A stretch of DNA of 64,000 nt from Kyrpidia tusciae DSM 2912 (GCF_000092905.1 NC_014098.1:2232001-2296000), one strand, 5' to 3'; shown: positions 36,170 through 45,168, counted from the first letter of the stretch. The notes: generated from the sequence alone by a model not told the origin. Numbers and translations are program-made.

Positions 36170-37822
36170 TCAATCTTCTCCTTCGTACTCCGAACGGAGC
36201 TTGTCGACACGAAAGGCAAAGTCCCACGCTTCCAAGAGGTCGGGCAATTCGTGACCATACCAATGGCCGGATCCCCGGATTACATAACGCCACGGCTTTC
36301 CCGGCCACTTGTCCCCCGGCTCTTCCATGAGACGCCTCAGGATCCGGCCCGCCTCTTCACTGAACCGTTCGATCCTCTCCAACAGTCGATTCAATGTCCG
36401 ATTCCAGCTGTTAAGCTCATCCTTCTCCGATAATCTCGGAGCGTGGTCAAACAACTGTTGCAACTCCGCAAGCCGTCTGTTCGGAAGAGCGCGCAATTCC
36501 CGACGCAGATCGAGCAAACGGGTGATAGACAAAGCGCTTTCTTCCGGTCCGCCGCTCGTTGCGAAATAAGGCCGCAGGGTCGAGCGATACTCTCCGCTAT
36601 CAACGGTGTCGGCCAGCCGACCGCCCAATACAACTTCAAAGTTAACGGTGGACCGGGGACCGGTTTTTGGCTGTTTCTCGCACAACGTCAACTGTTTGCC
36701 CAATCGCTTCGCCTCTTTCAACCGCGCATCGCCGATTTCGTGGGCGTGGGAATAGGGATGTTTAGACTTGCAAATCACAACGGCAGTGGAAACACTCGGC
36801 CGAACCTCATCCGCCAGACCGATGTCTTTAAGCAGAGCTGCCATTTCGGACTCGTAAACTTCACAAAATCGCCGGGCAAAATCCAGAGCCCAGGGGGCGG
36901 GGATCAGGGCAAAGAGATCGTCGCCGCCCATGATCAGGGGCCACACCGGGATCGACAAGTTTTGTCCATTTTCGCGCTGTGTTGTTTTCATCAGTTCTTT
37001 AGTCGGAATTGCCAAAGCCCGGCGAATGACCCGGCCGAGTCCTTTGGACAATTCCCGCATCTGCTCGATTTCCACACATTTGGAAAATACCGTCCCCATG
37101 TCATTGCCGTCGGCGAGCAGATACGCGACATATTGGCGCGGATCATAGGCCGCAATGTTCTCCAAGATATCATCCGGACCGTTTGGGCCGTTTTGGCTGC
37201 CGTCCCCCGGTTTTTCATAACCGGGCCATCCGGCACCTTCCAACTCCGGTTCACCCTCCACCACCTCGCGGCGGAACGGTTCCAAGAAATCCTTGAACCC
37301 GCGTGCTCGCTCGGCATATTTGTTCTGGCACGAGGAACACAAATATTGCTCTTCATTTGGATGGTACGCCTGGTAGGCCACCGCGAGGCCGATGCCGCAC
37401 GACGCGCAGAACGCCAGATAGGGCATCTGTTCCGGACTGTGCCACCCTTGGCGCCAGCGTTTGGCCTTCCGAAGCGCCTCATTGGCTAGGAAGGCTGACG
37501 AACCGAAGGCTCCGTCGGGTGCCTCCACCGGTTCGGCGACCGTCAGACTCCCTCCCGTCACCAAGCGGTATGCTTCCGCCAATTCCTCGCCGAAAGCCTC
37601 TGCTTGTGCTCTTTCATCAAATAGGATGCGGAAACTCCCTCCGTCGTGAATAATGACATCCCGGTCCGGATCGCCGCCGTAACGGGGCAACAAATATTTG
37701 GGCACTTTCTCGCAAAATCGGACGAGCAGTTGACTCCCGCCCACCACCTCGCGCAGGTGGGAGGAACGAAACAGGAGATCCTGAATCTTATCGGCCTCGG
37801 CCGCCAGAAGAAAACGGCTCAC
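36170..37822 (-). CDS. cas10: Cas10, type III-D signature subunit without HD domain
   Basis: 550 residues, GTG start overlapping the CARF gene stop by 4 bp. The N-terminus goes straight into the first palm-like domain (GGSQLLVRF) with no HD nuclease motif. A treble-clef zinc site uses Cys139, Cys142, Cys162 and Cys165. The cyclase palm has AYLLADGNDMG near 233-243 and the catalytic PLIMGGDDLFALIP with GGDD at 299-302. The helical C-terminus is normal. It should make cyclic oligoadenylate on target binding but should not cut DNA. That fits the neighbouring CARF-HEPN protein as the signal receiver. Confidence 0.93.
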   Translation of the reverse strand: MSRFLLAAEADKIQDLLFRSSHLREVVGGSQLLVRFCEKVPKYLLPRYGGDPDRDVIIHDGGSFRILFDERAQAEAFGEELAEAYRLVTGGSLTVAEPVEAPDGAFGSSAFLANEALRKAKRWRQGWHSPEQMPYLAFCASCGIGLAVAYQAYHPNEEQYLCSSCQNKYAERARGFKDFLEPFRREVVEGEPELEGAGWPGYEKPGDGSQNGPNGPDDILENIAAYDPRQYVAYLLADGNDMGTVFSKCVEIEQMRELSKGLGRVIRRALAIPTKELMKTTQRENGQNLSIPVWPLIMGGDDLFALIPAPWALDFARRFCEVYESEMAALLKDIGLADEVRPSVSTAVVICKSKHPYSHAHEIGDARLKEAKRLGKQLTLCEKQPKTGPRSTVNFEVVLGGRLADTVDSGEYRSTLRPYFATSGGPEESALSITRLLDLRRELRALPNRRLAELQQLFDHAPRLSEKDELNSWNRTLNRLLERIERFSEEAGRILRRLMEEPGDKWPGKPWRYVIRGSGHWYGHELPDLLEAWDFAFRVDKLRSEYEGED

Positions 37823-39423
37823 TCCGATCCCCCCTTCCCGGCCTCATCCCGGACAAGACTGGAAGGCAAGAACCGTTGCAATCCGCACAATTCGCACAGC
37901 TCCGGCCAGGGAACGGCTTCAGCGTATAAAGGCATATCCTTTGTCCGCAGTCCCAGAAAATCTTCGAAATTCGCCTCGACAAATCTCAACGCATCCTCCG
38001 CCCATTGTCTTGAAACCGGAAAGTATTTGTGCATTAAGTCGTTACGCCGGTTAAGGAATTTGTCCCAACCCTTCTCGCCTTTCGAAGGGTCGTCGCGAAA
38101 CATGACCGTCTTGTTCCACCAAGGTTTCATCTCAGGCGGCTTAGGCAAGGTCATCTCCGGAGCATTTTTAAACGATATATCATGTTTCTTTCTATTTGAA
38201 CCCACATGTATTTCTTTATCAGGATTTGTCAACGCTTTAAAGACTGATTCGGCTGAAGGGGTCTTGTTATCCAAAGGCTCCAAAAACCGCTTACGATCAT
38301 TGTCATCTTTTATCAAATCGACCAACCGAGCCAACATAATAATTTCATTCAAAGCCCCAGCCCGAAGAAATGCCGAACGATAGTCTTGGGTATAGTCAAT
38401 CAGCCGTTGGATGCGCTTCAGTTCATCATATGCGTATACCTTGAGCACCTCTTGGTCCCCATACAGATACTTAGGCGGTTCGACGTAATCGTCCCCTTCG
38501 ATTCGATACCATCGGCCACCCAGTTCCACCACGGCGTTGGGCTGCCGGAAGTTTCCAAGATCTCGTTGGATCTCTTCCGCGCCCCGGTAGTCGCCCTGAT
38601 CCCATTTTTCGTAGTATTCGAGATACCTGTCCAGGCTGTCCAGCGCATTTGCAGAGTCGGCCATCAAGGCAGACATCGCCTTCCAGATGTCCTCCAACAG
38701 TCTCCTGGCCTCCCGGAATTGATACCGCTGATACAAGAGCCGCACCCGCTCCCATTCGCGCAAGGCGAATTTCTCATACGGATTGGGCAGCTCGCCAATT
38801 TTCGACAGGTAACCGTATGGGCGGCGCGAATTTCGGTCGTATTCTGTAAAATCGACATACGAAATCCGCACTCCTGCGTACGCGGCGTACAAAAAAGCCC
38901 CCGCCACCATGCTCTTCTTCCCGCCGGTGATGTCGATGACCGGACAAGGTTCGTCGCGGAGCGTCTCCACCAAGGTGCGAAACACAGCCAGTGGGTCGTC
39001 AGCGGTTTCCACAAATTGACCCTCTCCGGCCGGGTTCTTCCCCAAGTATTTCGGGACACGATCGATCAACCCCTCGTCCCGCAGGCGCTCAATCGCCTCA
39101 AAGACATGGCCGACATACGCGTGCCTCGGTTCACCGGCATATTCGTCGTCGCTCAACACCAACAGAATCCCTGCAGGTTGGTACAGGCATATCGATTGAA
39201 GTAGGGGCTCTAAGGAAAGTCCAACTAGAAGGACGAGGGTCTCGCAATGCTCAGGAGAACTACGTTGTCGAATTTGTTCCATCTCCGCTTCCAACAAACT
39301 GTTTCCGCCTAATTTTTGTCTCTTATCAGAAATGTACTGTTCCAACACCCAATCAGTCGAGTCATTGTGCCGTTGCAACTCCCAATATCTTCGGGTATCT
39401 GATCTCAGGCTCTCCTCGTCCAT
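37819..39423 (-). CDS. CARF-HEPN ribonuclease, Csm6/Csx1-like
   Basis: 534 residues from ATG 39423. N-terminal CARF domain (about 55-200): ETLVLLVGLSLEPLLQSI, ILLVLSDDE, then PVIDITGGKKSMVAGAFLYAA as ligand loop and VRISYVDF. A helical middle follows. Near residue 460 is the HEPN active site RNDLMH (R-x4-H). The end carries CELCG, a single CxxC. Cyclic oligoadenylate made by Cas10 would bind the CARF site and switch on RNA cutting. It is the first gene of the effector operon and divergent from the UPF1-like helicase. It resembles the TIGR02710-type family more than compact Csm6. Confidence 0.85.
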   Translation of the reverse strand: MDEESLRSDTRRYWELQRHNDSTDWVLEQYISDKRQKLGGNSLLEAEMEQIRQRSSPEHCETLVLLVGLSLEPLLQSICLYQPAGILLVLSDDEYAGEPRHAYVGHVFEAIERLRDEGLIDRVPKYLGKNPAGEGQFVETADDPLAVFRTLVETLRDEPCPVIDITGGKKSMVAGAFLYAAYAGVRISYVDFTEYDRNSRRPYGYLSKIGELPNPYEKFALREWERVRLLYQRYQFREARRLLEDIWKAMSALMADSANALDSLDRYLEYYEKWDQGDYRGAEEIQRDLGNFRQPNAVVELGGRWYRIEGDDYVEPPKYLYGDQEVLKVYAYDELKRIQRLIDYTQDYRSAFLRAGALNEIIMLARLVDLIKDDNDRKRFLEPLDNKTPSAESVFKALTNPDKEIHVGSNRKKHDISFKNAPEMTLPKPPEMKPWWNKTVMFRDDPSKGEKGWDKFLNRRNDLMHKYFPVSRQWAEDALRFVEANFEDFLGLRTKDMPLYAEAVPWPELCELCGLQRFLPSSLVRDEAGKGGSE

Positions 39424-39633
39424 CGCACACCTCCACACCTTGCCTCAGCTTCTGGCACCTGCGGGAAGGCCCAGAAGACCGTTCTTGAACAAAGGATTTC
39501 GACCAATGTCGAGGAAATTCCTTCCCCTTGGTGCAAGGATTTGCTACAATTCGACATATGTACAAAATCAGTCGTTTTTTGCGCGCCCGATTTTCCTAAG
39601 CCGCAAGCAGGCTTTCGAGAGGAGCCGAAGGTC
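39424..39633. promoter_or_regulatory. Divergent promoter region of the effector operon and the UPF1-like helicase
   Basis: A 210-bp divergent region. TACAAT at 39545-39550 is a plausible -10 for the helicase; the -35 is weak. The inverted repeat TCGAC-CAAT-GTCGA at 39499-39512 is a candidate operator placed between the two promoters. A 7-bp stem (CTTCTGG/CCAGAAG, 39449-39477) lies in the leader of the CARF gene. Confidence 0.4.
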
Positions 39634-42600
39634 ATGACATCCTCCTTTTCAAACAAAGAGGAACTTCTCAACGTAATGGACGCTTGGTATGTCTCTGAAC
39701 TCTTGCAACCGCCCAGGCTAGCCACAGAGAAGAGAAAATGTATAAAGATTCTTCCCGGAAGTCTTGAACCGTGGGCAGATCCCAAGTACGCCCGCCGAGA
39801 AGACGAAAGAGCCGTATGGTGGTTCCTGTGTCTTGGCGCGCTGAGTCTGAGAACAGCGACAAGGAAGTTGCTCCAAAAGTTTCGCGAAGAAATGTACGAG
39901 GAACGTGTCTCGTCTGCAGACGGGAAAATTCCCCTCGCTCTCATTGTTCTCGACGAGAGGGGACGGCCTGACCTGGAACAAATCTTTATTTCGACCTTCC
40001 CGTGGGCTTACAGCTTGGTACTCCACGATCGACTCCATGATTTGAAAAATTTCCAGAAAGTCGAGCAGACCTTGAAGCAGAACATCCTGCAGCACCTTCG
40101 ACCCGATCCAAGTCATGGCAGCCCGACCCCGCTCACTGTCCAGGAGGTCCTCCATCTCACAGATAAGTTGACCCGCTCCATCTGCTTGCCGAAAGAAGAC
40201 GCCCACCAGGTGAAGCCGTTTGCTCTCCGCATCCCGCAACGCAGAAACGAACCGCCCGAAGTCGATATGCTCAACAGCTTTTTCTTGGAAGACCTATCCA
40301 CAGTGCGGAAAGCCCTCGAAAGGGAAAACATCGGCCTTGCCCTGGCCAGGTATTTGTACGGTCTCGATCCGGCCGAACGGCGCGATGTCGTGAAAGATCG
40401 GACTGTGCTCCGGGAAATCCTGGCTCCCGGCCGCACTCCGAAATCCCGGTGGCCCGGACGCAACCGGCCTTCTTTGTCCCTGATGCAGCAGTGTGCGGTC
40501 AACCATGCGGCCAGGGAATTGGGGAAATCCGGCATGGCGTCCGTCAACGGACCACCCGGCACCGGGAAAACCACCATGTTGCGCGATCTCGTGGCGAAAG
40601 TGGTGTTGGACCGCGCCGTGGTCCTCGCGGCGTTCGATCACCCGGAAGCAGCCTTCCGCTCGCCAAAACGAGTCCCGATCCGCGAAAGAATCGCAACGAT
40701 TTACCGGGTGGACCCCGCCCTTCTCGGGTTCGAGATGGTCGTCGCCTCATCGAACAATCAGGCCGTGGAAAACATCAGTCGCCAACTCCCGCTTTGCCAG
40801 GAGATTGCCGATGATTTTGATCCACCGATCCGGTATTTTGCCTCCATCGCCGATCGCCTCACTGTTAAACAAGAAGACGGCATGACGTGGGGACTGGCCG
40901 CGGCGGTTTTGGGCAATAAGGACAATCGCCGGGATTTTGTCGAACGCTTTTGGTGGGAACAAGAGCGAGGCATGAAACACTATTTGCAGGCGGTCGGCTC
41001 CCCAAAGGACGGTGCCGACTTGCCGGCGGTGGCTGTCATTGAACAAGCCCCAAAAGATCAAAACGAGGCGTTAACCCGTTGGCACACCGCACGGGCGAAC
41101 TTCAGGAATTCTTTAGAACGCGTCACAAACCTGTTGCACACCCTGGAACTGGCAAGAGAAGCCCTGGAACAGAAAGAGGCAAACCGGATGGATGTGCATC
41201 AGACCGCGGAGGCAGCCAAAAAGGCGCGGTTGATCCAGCAGCAACAGGAAGAAAAATTCGCCGAAGCAGAACGGCTCTGGAAGGAAGCCGCCGAACGCAC
41301 CGCCGCAGCAGCCGACGATCGAAAGGCTCTTCTCGCTCTCCGCCCAAACTTTTTCGCCCGTCTTTTCTCCACAAACGCCTACCGGCACTGGCAACAGCGC
41401 GCAGAAGAGGCCTTGGCCGCTGTCAGCATCGCACGAGAGGAAGAAAAACGATACAAGGAGCAACGGGATCGAGCGCAAAAAGAAGTCGAACAGGCGAGAA
41501 CTCAGTGTGAAAGGGCCGAAAAAGAGCGTGAGAACGCTTTGCGGCGCATGCAAGAGATTGAGGAGAAGATTGACCGGGGGCGCCAACTCGCCGGGGATTG
41601 TTTCGCCGATCCGGACTTTTGGCAGCAAAGCGAAAAGGACTTGGAACGAAGCACGCCATGGCTGGGGCCGGACATTCAGCGGGCGCGGGATGAACTTTTT
41701 AAGCGGGCGTTTGAGTTACACCGCGCCTTTGTCGACGCGGCGGCCAAGCCTCTGCACGCGAACCTCGGCACCATGATGGCAGTATTGCGCACCAAGTCCC
41801 TTCACCCCGACCTCACCACGCTGCTTCGACACCTTTGGGCCAGTTTTTTCTTGGTCGTGCCGGTGGTCTCCACCACTTTCGCGTCCTTTGGCAGGCTTTT
41901 CAGCGGCCTCGGGAAGGAAGAAATCGGATGGCTGTTCATCGACGAAGCCGGTCAAGCCACGCCGCAATCGGCAGTCGGCGCCCTGTGGAGGTGCCGCCGA
42001 GCCGTGGTTGTCGGGGACCCCATGCAAATCGAACCGGTTGTCACCACCCCCCTGCCGTTGATCGAAGCCCTGTTCAAACAGTTTGGCGTAGATCCAGGCC
42101 AATGGGCGGCTCCGTGGATATCCGTCCAGACGTTGGCCGACCGGGGGAGTTGGCTGGGAACCTCTCTGATGGGTGAGGGTGAACCGATCTGGGTCGGCTG
42201 CCCTCTGCGGGTCCATCGCCGGTGCGATGAACCCATGTTTTCCATTTCGAATCAGATCGCTTACAACGGCTTGATGGTGTTCGCCACGCCCCCGGAACGG
42301 CCGTGCCGGACCGGCCAAGTGCTTGGGGAAACCCGGTGGATTGACGTCAAAGGAGAAAACATCGACGGAAAATGGTCGCCCCCGGAAGGAGAGAGATCGG
42401 CGGAACTGTTGCTGATCGCCGTCGAACGCCGTCTTCAAGACGGATTGCAGCCGTGTGTGCCGAATGATATCTTTTTCATCACACCATTTCGTCAAGTCGC
42501 TTTCAAATTGAGGGATCACTTGAGAGCCGCCCTGGCCGATTGTCAAAAACGACACCAGATTCCTCTTTTTTCTTCGGAAGAGGAGCTCAACGAGTGGTTC

Positions 42601-42846
42601 GAGCGGCAAATCGGGACCATCCACACCTTTCAGGGCAAAGAGGCGGAAGCGGTGATCCTGGTCCTGGGAGCACCCGGCAAACAATCTCTAGGAGCGCGGT
42701 ATTGGGCGGGAAAATCGCCAAACTTGCTCAATGTCGCCGTGACCCGTGCTAAGCAGCGCCTCTATGTGATCGGAGATTTTTCCGCCTGGAAGTCAATACC
42801 CTATTTTTCCACATTGTCAAAGTCTCTCGGCGGCCCGTCCCATTGA
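39634..42846 (+). CDS. UPF1/Dna2-like SF1B helicase with long coiled coil, linked to the CRISPR unit
   Basis: 1070 residues from ATG 39634 (GAGGAG 9 nt upstream; an in-frame ATG at 39541 precedes the probable -10). Walker A NGPPGTGKTTM near 306; a Glu/Lys/Ala-rich coiled coil about 500-680; Walker B GWLFIDEAGQATPQSA near 770; VVVGDPMQIEPVV; GTIHTFQGKEAEAVILVLG near 1000 and NLLNVAVTRAKQRLYVIGD near 1040. The N-terminal 280 residues were not recognised. SF1B helicases move 5'-3' on RNA or DNA; the coiled coil recalls SMC-like bridges. It is outside the known III-D subunits, yet its 3' end sits in the collapsed copy, so it has been inherited with them. Confidence 0.88.
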   Translation: MTSSFSNKEELLNVMDAWYVSELLQPPRLATEKRKCIKILPGSLEPWADPKYARREDERAVWWFLCLGALSLRTATRKLLQKFREEMYEERVSSADGKIPLALIVLDERGRPDLEQIFISTFPWAYSLVLHDRLHDLKNFQKVEQTLKQNILQHLRPDPSHGSPTPLTVQEVLHLTDKLTRSICLPKEDAHQVKPFALRIPQRRNEPPEVDMLNSFFLEDLSTVRKALERENIGLALARYLYGLDPAERRDVVKDRTVLREILAPGRTPKSRWPGRNRPSLSLMQQCAVNHAARELGKSGMASVNGPPGTGKTTMLRDLVAKVVLDRAVVLAAFDHPEAAFRSPKRVPIRERIATIYRVDPALLGFEMVVASSNNQAVENISRQLPLCQEIADDFDPPIRYFASIADRLTVKQEDGMTWGLAAAVLGNKDNRRDFVERFWWEQERGMKHYLQAVGSPKDGADLPAVAVIEQAPKDQNEALTRWHTARANFRNSLERVTNLLHTLELAREALEQKEANRMDVHQTAEAAKKARLIQQQQEEKFAEAERLWKEAAERTAAAADDRKALLALRPNFFARLFSTNAYRHWQQRAEEALAAVSIAREEEKRYKEQRDRAQKEVEQARTQCERAEKERENALRRMQEIEEKIDRGRQLAGDCFADPDFWQQSEKDLERSTPWLGPDIQRARDELFKRAFELHRAFVDAAAKPLHANLGTMMAVLRTKSLHPDLTTLLRHLWASFFLVVPVVSTTFASFGRLFSGLGKEEIGWLFIDEAGQATPQSAVGALWRCRRAVVVGDPMQIEPVVTTPLPLIEALFKQFGVDPGQWAAPWISVQTLADRGSWLGTSLMGEGEPIWVGCPLRVHRRCDEPMFSISNQIAYNGLMVFATPPERPCRTGQVLGETRWIDVKGENIDGKWSPPEGERSAELLLIAVERRLQDGLQPCVPNDIFFITPFRQVAFKLRDHLRAALADCQKRHQIPLFSSEEELNEWFERQIGTIHTFQGKEAEAVILVLGAPGKQSLGARYWAGKSPNLLNVAVTRAKQRLYVIGDFSAWKSIPYFSTLSKSLGGPSH

Positions 42847-42868
42847 CGGTCAGAACTCAAGATATCAA

Positions 42869-43024
42869 TCAGTTTTTGATCCGATACGCCCTCCGCTCGG
42901 CGTACTCGGAACAAGCCGGGCACAAGCGGATCCTTCTACCTCGATCATCGACATAGACCCGCAGCGGCTTCGTTTTCCGACCACACAGGCTGCACCGACG
43001 AATAAAAAAAGAAAACAATACCAT
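42869..43024 (-). CDS. 51-residue zinc-ribbon protein
   Basis: Short gene from ATG 43024 with GAGGTGAGGAG immediately upstream; too small for many gene finders. The sequence has CSLCGRK, 16 residues, then CPACSEYAERRAYR, a CxxC/CxxC zinc ribbon with a basic tail, the type that binds nucleic acid. It is convergent with the UPF1-like helicase (22 bp apart). Its ribosome-site region is conserved in the collapsed copy, although the coding part is deleted there. Function is unknown. Confidence 0.65.
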   Translation of the reverse strand: MVLFSFFIRRCSLCGRKTKPLRVYVDDRGRRIRLCPACSEYAERRAYRIKN

Positions 43025-43059
43025 GCTCCTCACCTCATGAGGAATATTCATCGGAAGTG

Positions 43060-43602
43060 AGATTTTTTCCTTCCAAACACCGGAGAGGCGATAGAAACTG
43101 ACTTTTCGCACCGTCCGGCCCGGTCATCCATGGACGAGGCGGAATTTTCCAAGTGCTCCACCAGGTCATGGCAACCAACGCGAAACCCCTGGCCTCTCGA
43201 TTGCCGGGGGAATTTTTTCGCCAGGCAATGGGTCGGGCTGAAACCTCCGGCCCACTCTCAGCCACTCCATCCCGGATCGGCCGCGGTCCACACGCCACGT
43301 GGCTCAAGAATATGCGACGTGCGAATCGGTGAACGATGTTGTTCTCCACGAAGCCGGCACATTGATCGCTGGAATCCGGCTGTAGTTGGGAACGCGGACG
43401 GCGGACCTGACCCCGGCCATAATCCTCATCTCCATCTCCGCTGCGATGGTATTGAGCCGGGGCCGGCGTTCCGAACCCAGGGTCGCCGACCATGAGTCCC
43501 CAAGGCCTTTATCCTCTGGCTGGTCCAGTTAGAGCCTGCTGTATAACCCCATGTCGGTGTTGGCATACTGTTCCAGTGGCCATCTTTTTGAAATTCGGTG
43601 GG
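43060..43602. other. Decayed spacer with relics of the 11.6-15.4 kb region
   Basis: No intact gene. 43200-43257 resembles 11641-11695, including the identical CGGGCTGAAACCTCCGGCCC, and 43385-43449 resembles 15330-15396 inside the MFS gene (about 88% over 60 bp). They occur in the same order but about 140 bp apart instead of 3.6 kb, so this looks like an internally deleted copy. The rest up to the gerA start has no recognised content. Confidence 0.5.
43385..43449 (+). pseudogene. Fragment of an ACS-type MFS transporter gene
   Basis: Matches 15330-15396, coding for the segment LGTRTADLTPAMILISISA of the intact transporter. The surrounding frame is broken. Confidence 0.6.
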
Positions 43603-45168
43603 ATGATGAGACAAAAGCGCAGTGGACAAACGAAAAGGCAACAAAAGAAACCAGTGAGGCAGTCGGATTCCCAATCCCCGGAGCGGGATCACGAATGGCC
43701 TGAAAACATTGACGTGATGTATGGCCGGGTGGCCGAAGCATGGGGCAAATGCGACGACATCCGGTTTCGTTGGATCCAGGTCGGGGGCCGGAAGGCATTT
43801 ATCGTCTGCATTTATACCCTGATCGGCAAAGAGCTGCTTCAAGAGGGGCTTCTTGAACCCCTGACCACCTTCGACAAGTCCGACAAATCCATCGAGGATC
43901 TTGAACAGGCTTTGCGTACAGTCTCATTGAAGCCAGTAAAAAACTTGGAAGAAATCAATGTGGCCATCGGAAGCGGCGAGGCGGTCCTTTGCGTGGATGG
44001 TTGGGACCGAGGCCTTGCCATGGACCTGATGGATTTTCAGGGGCGGGCTGTAGAAAAGGCTGCATCAGAATCTGTGGTCCGGGGACCTCAGGAAGCATTC
44101 ACCGAGAGCCTTGAGAAAAACCTCGCACTTTATCGCCGCCGGCTCAAAAGTCCCAACGCGAAAGTGGAATACATGACTCTTGGAAGAGTTTCCAAAACGA
44201 CCATCGCCCTCGTTTACGTTCAAGGGATCGTGAAACCGGGATTGGTGGAAGAATGTCGCGAGCGCTTGCGGCGGATCGATGTCGATTCTGTTCTCGATGC
44301 CGGGTATATCGAAGAAATGATCGATGATGCCCCCCTGTCCCCGTTCCCGACGATTGAGTATACGGAAAGACCGGAGCGGTTGGCAGCGGAGATCCTCCAA
44401 GGAAGAATCGGCATTCTCGTCGACGGCAGTCCGAATGCCTTGTTGGCACCTGCTATTTTTGTCCACTTTCTACAATCGGCGGAAGAGTATTTCGAACGGT
44501 ACACCATGGCGACGGCGGTGCGCTTGCTGCGTCATTTTTTCTTCTGGCTAGCGCTTCTGTTGCCGGCTACCTACGTTGCTCTGTTGTCGTACCACCAGGA
44601 GATGATTCCCACGACCCTTCTCATCACATTGATATCTACTCATGAACAAATCCCTTTTCCGTCTGTCGTGGAGGCCCTGATCATGGAAATCACTTTCGAG
44701 GCTCTGAGGGAAGCGGGTCTTCGCCTTCCCAGAGCCGTGGGCCAGTCGGTGAGCATTGTCGGGGCCCTGGTTATCGGAGAAGCGGCGGTCAATGCAGGCA
44801 TCGTGACGCCGGCCATGGTGATCATCGTGGCCTTGACCGGAATCGCGTCTTTTGCCATTCCCAGTTATAACATTGCGATCAGCTTGCGGATTTTGCGGTT
44901 TCCCGTCCTGCTCCTTGCTGGGGTGCTCGGTTTGTACGGGATTATTATCGCGGCGCTCATCTTGTGGATCCACTTAGCCTCTCTGAGGTCCTTTGGAGTG
45001 CCCTACCTGTCGCCAATGGCCCCCCTCATCTGGTCGGATCTTAAAGATGTGTTTGTCCGAGCCCCCTGGTGGCAAATGCGAAGGCGGCCAAAAACTTTGG
45101 AACCACTGGACCTCGTCAGAAGTGCGGAGGTCACCAGGCCCGTTCCGGGGCAGCCGGGAGAGGATTAA
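43603..45168 (+). CDS. Spore germination protein, GerA family (GerKA/GerBA-like)
   Basis: 521 residues from ATG 43603 (a second ATG follows; the ribosome site GGTGGG is poor). N-terminal hydrophilic domain (to about 270) with AVLCVDGWDRGLAMDL and GRVSKTTIALVYVQGI, then KPGLVEECRERL; five or six membrane helices follow (RLLRHFFFWLALLLPATYVALLSYH, PSVVEALIMEITFEALREAGLRLP, VSIVGALVIGEAAVNAGIV). This is the A subunit of a germinant receptor in the spore inner membrane, forming an ion channel. The B subunit gene follows after 73 bp. Confidence 0.95.
   Translation: MMRQKRSGQTKRQQKKPVRQSDSQSPERDHEWPENIDVMYGRVAEAWGKCDDIRFRWIQVGGRKAFIVCIYTLIGKELLQEGLLEPLTTFDKSDKSIEDLEQALRTVSLKPVKNLEEINVAIGSGEAVLCVDGWDRGLAMDLMDFQGRAVEKAASESVVRGPQEAFTESLEKNLALYRRRLKSPNAKVEYMTLGRVSKTTIALVYVQGIVKPGLVEECRERLRRIDVDSVLDAGYIEEMIDDAPLSPFPTIEYTERPERLAAEILQGRIGILVDGSPNALLAPAIFVHFLQSAEEYFERYTMATAVRLLRHFFFWLALLLPATYVALLSYHQEMIPTTLLITLISTHEQIPFPSVVEALIMEITFEALREAGLRLPRAVGQSVSIVGALVIGEAAVNAGIVTPAMVIIVALTGIASFAIPSYNIAISLRILRFPVLLLAGVLGLYGIIIAALILWIHLASLRSFGVPYLSPMAPLIWSDLKDVFVRAPWWQMRRRPKTLEPLDLVRSAEVTRPVPGQPGED

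Noticed and set aside
29191-43024. Possibility of a CRISPR array within the cas locus
   Set aside because: Genes overlap or nearly touch, and the only gaps (about 210 bp and less) contain no repeated 28-40-bp units.
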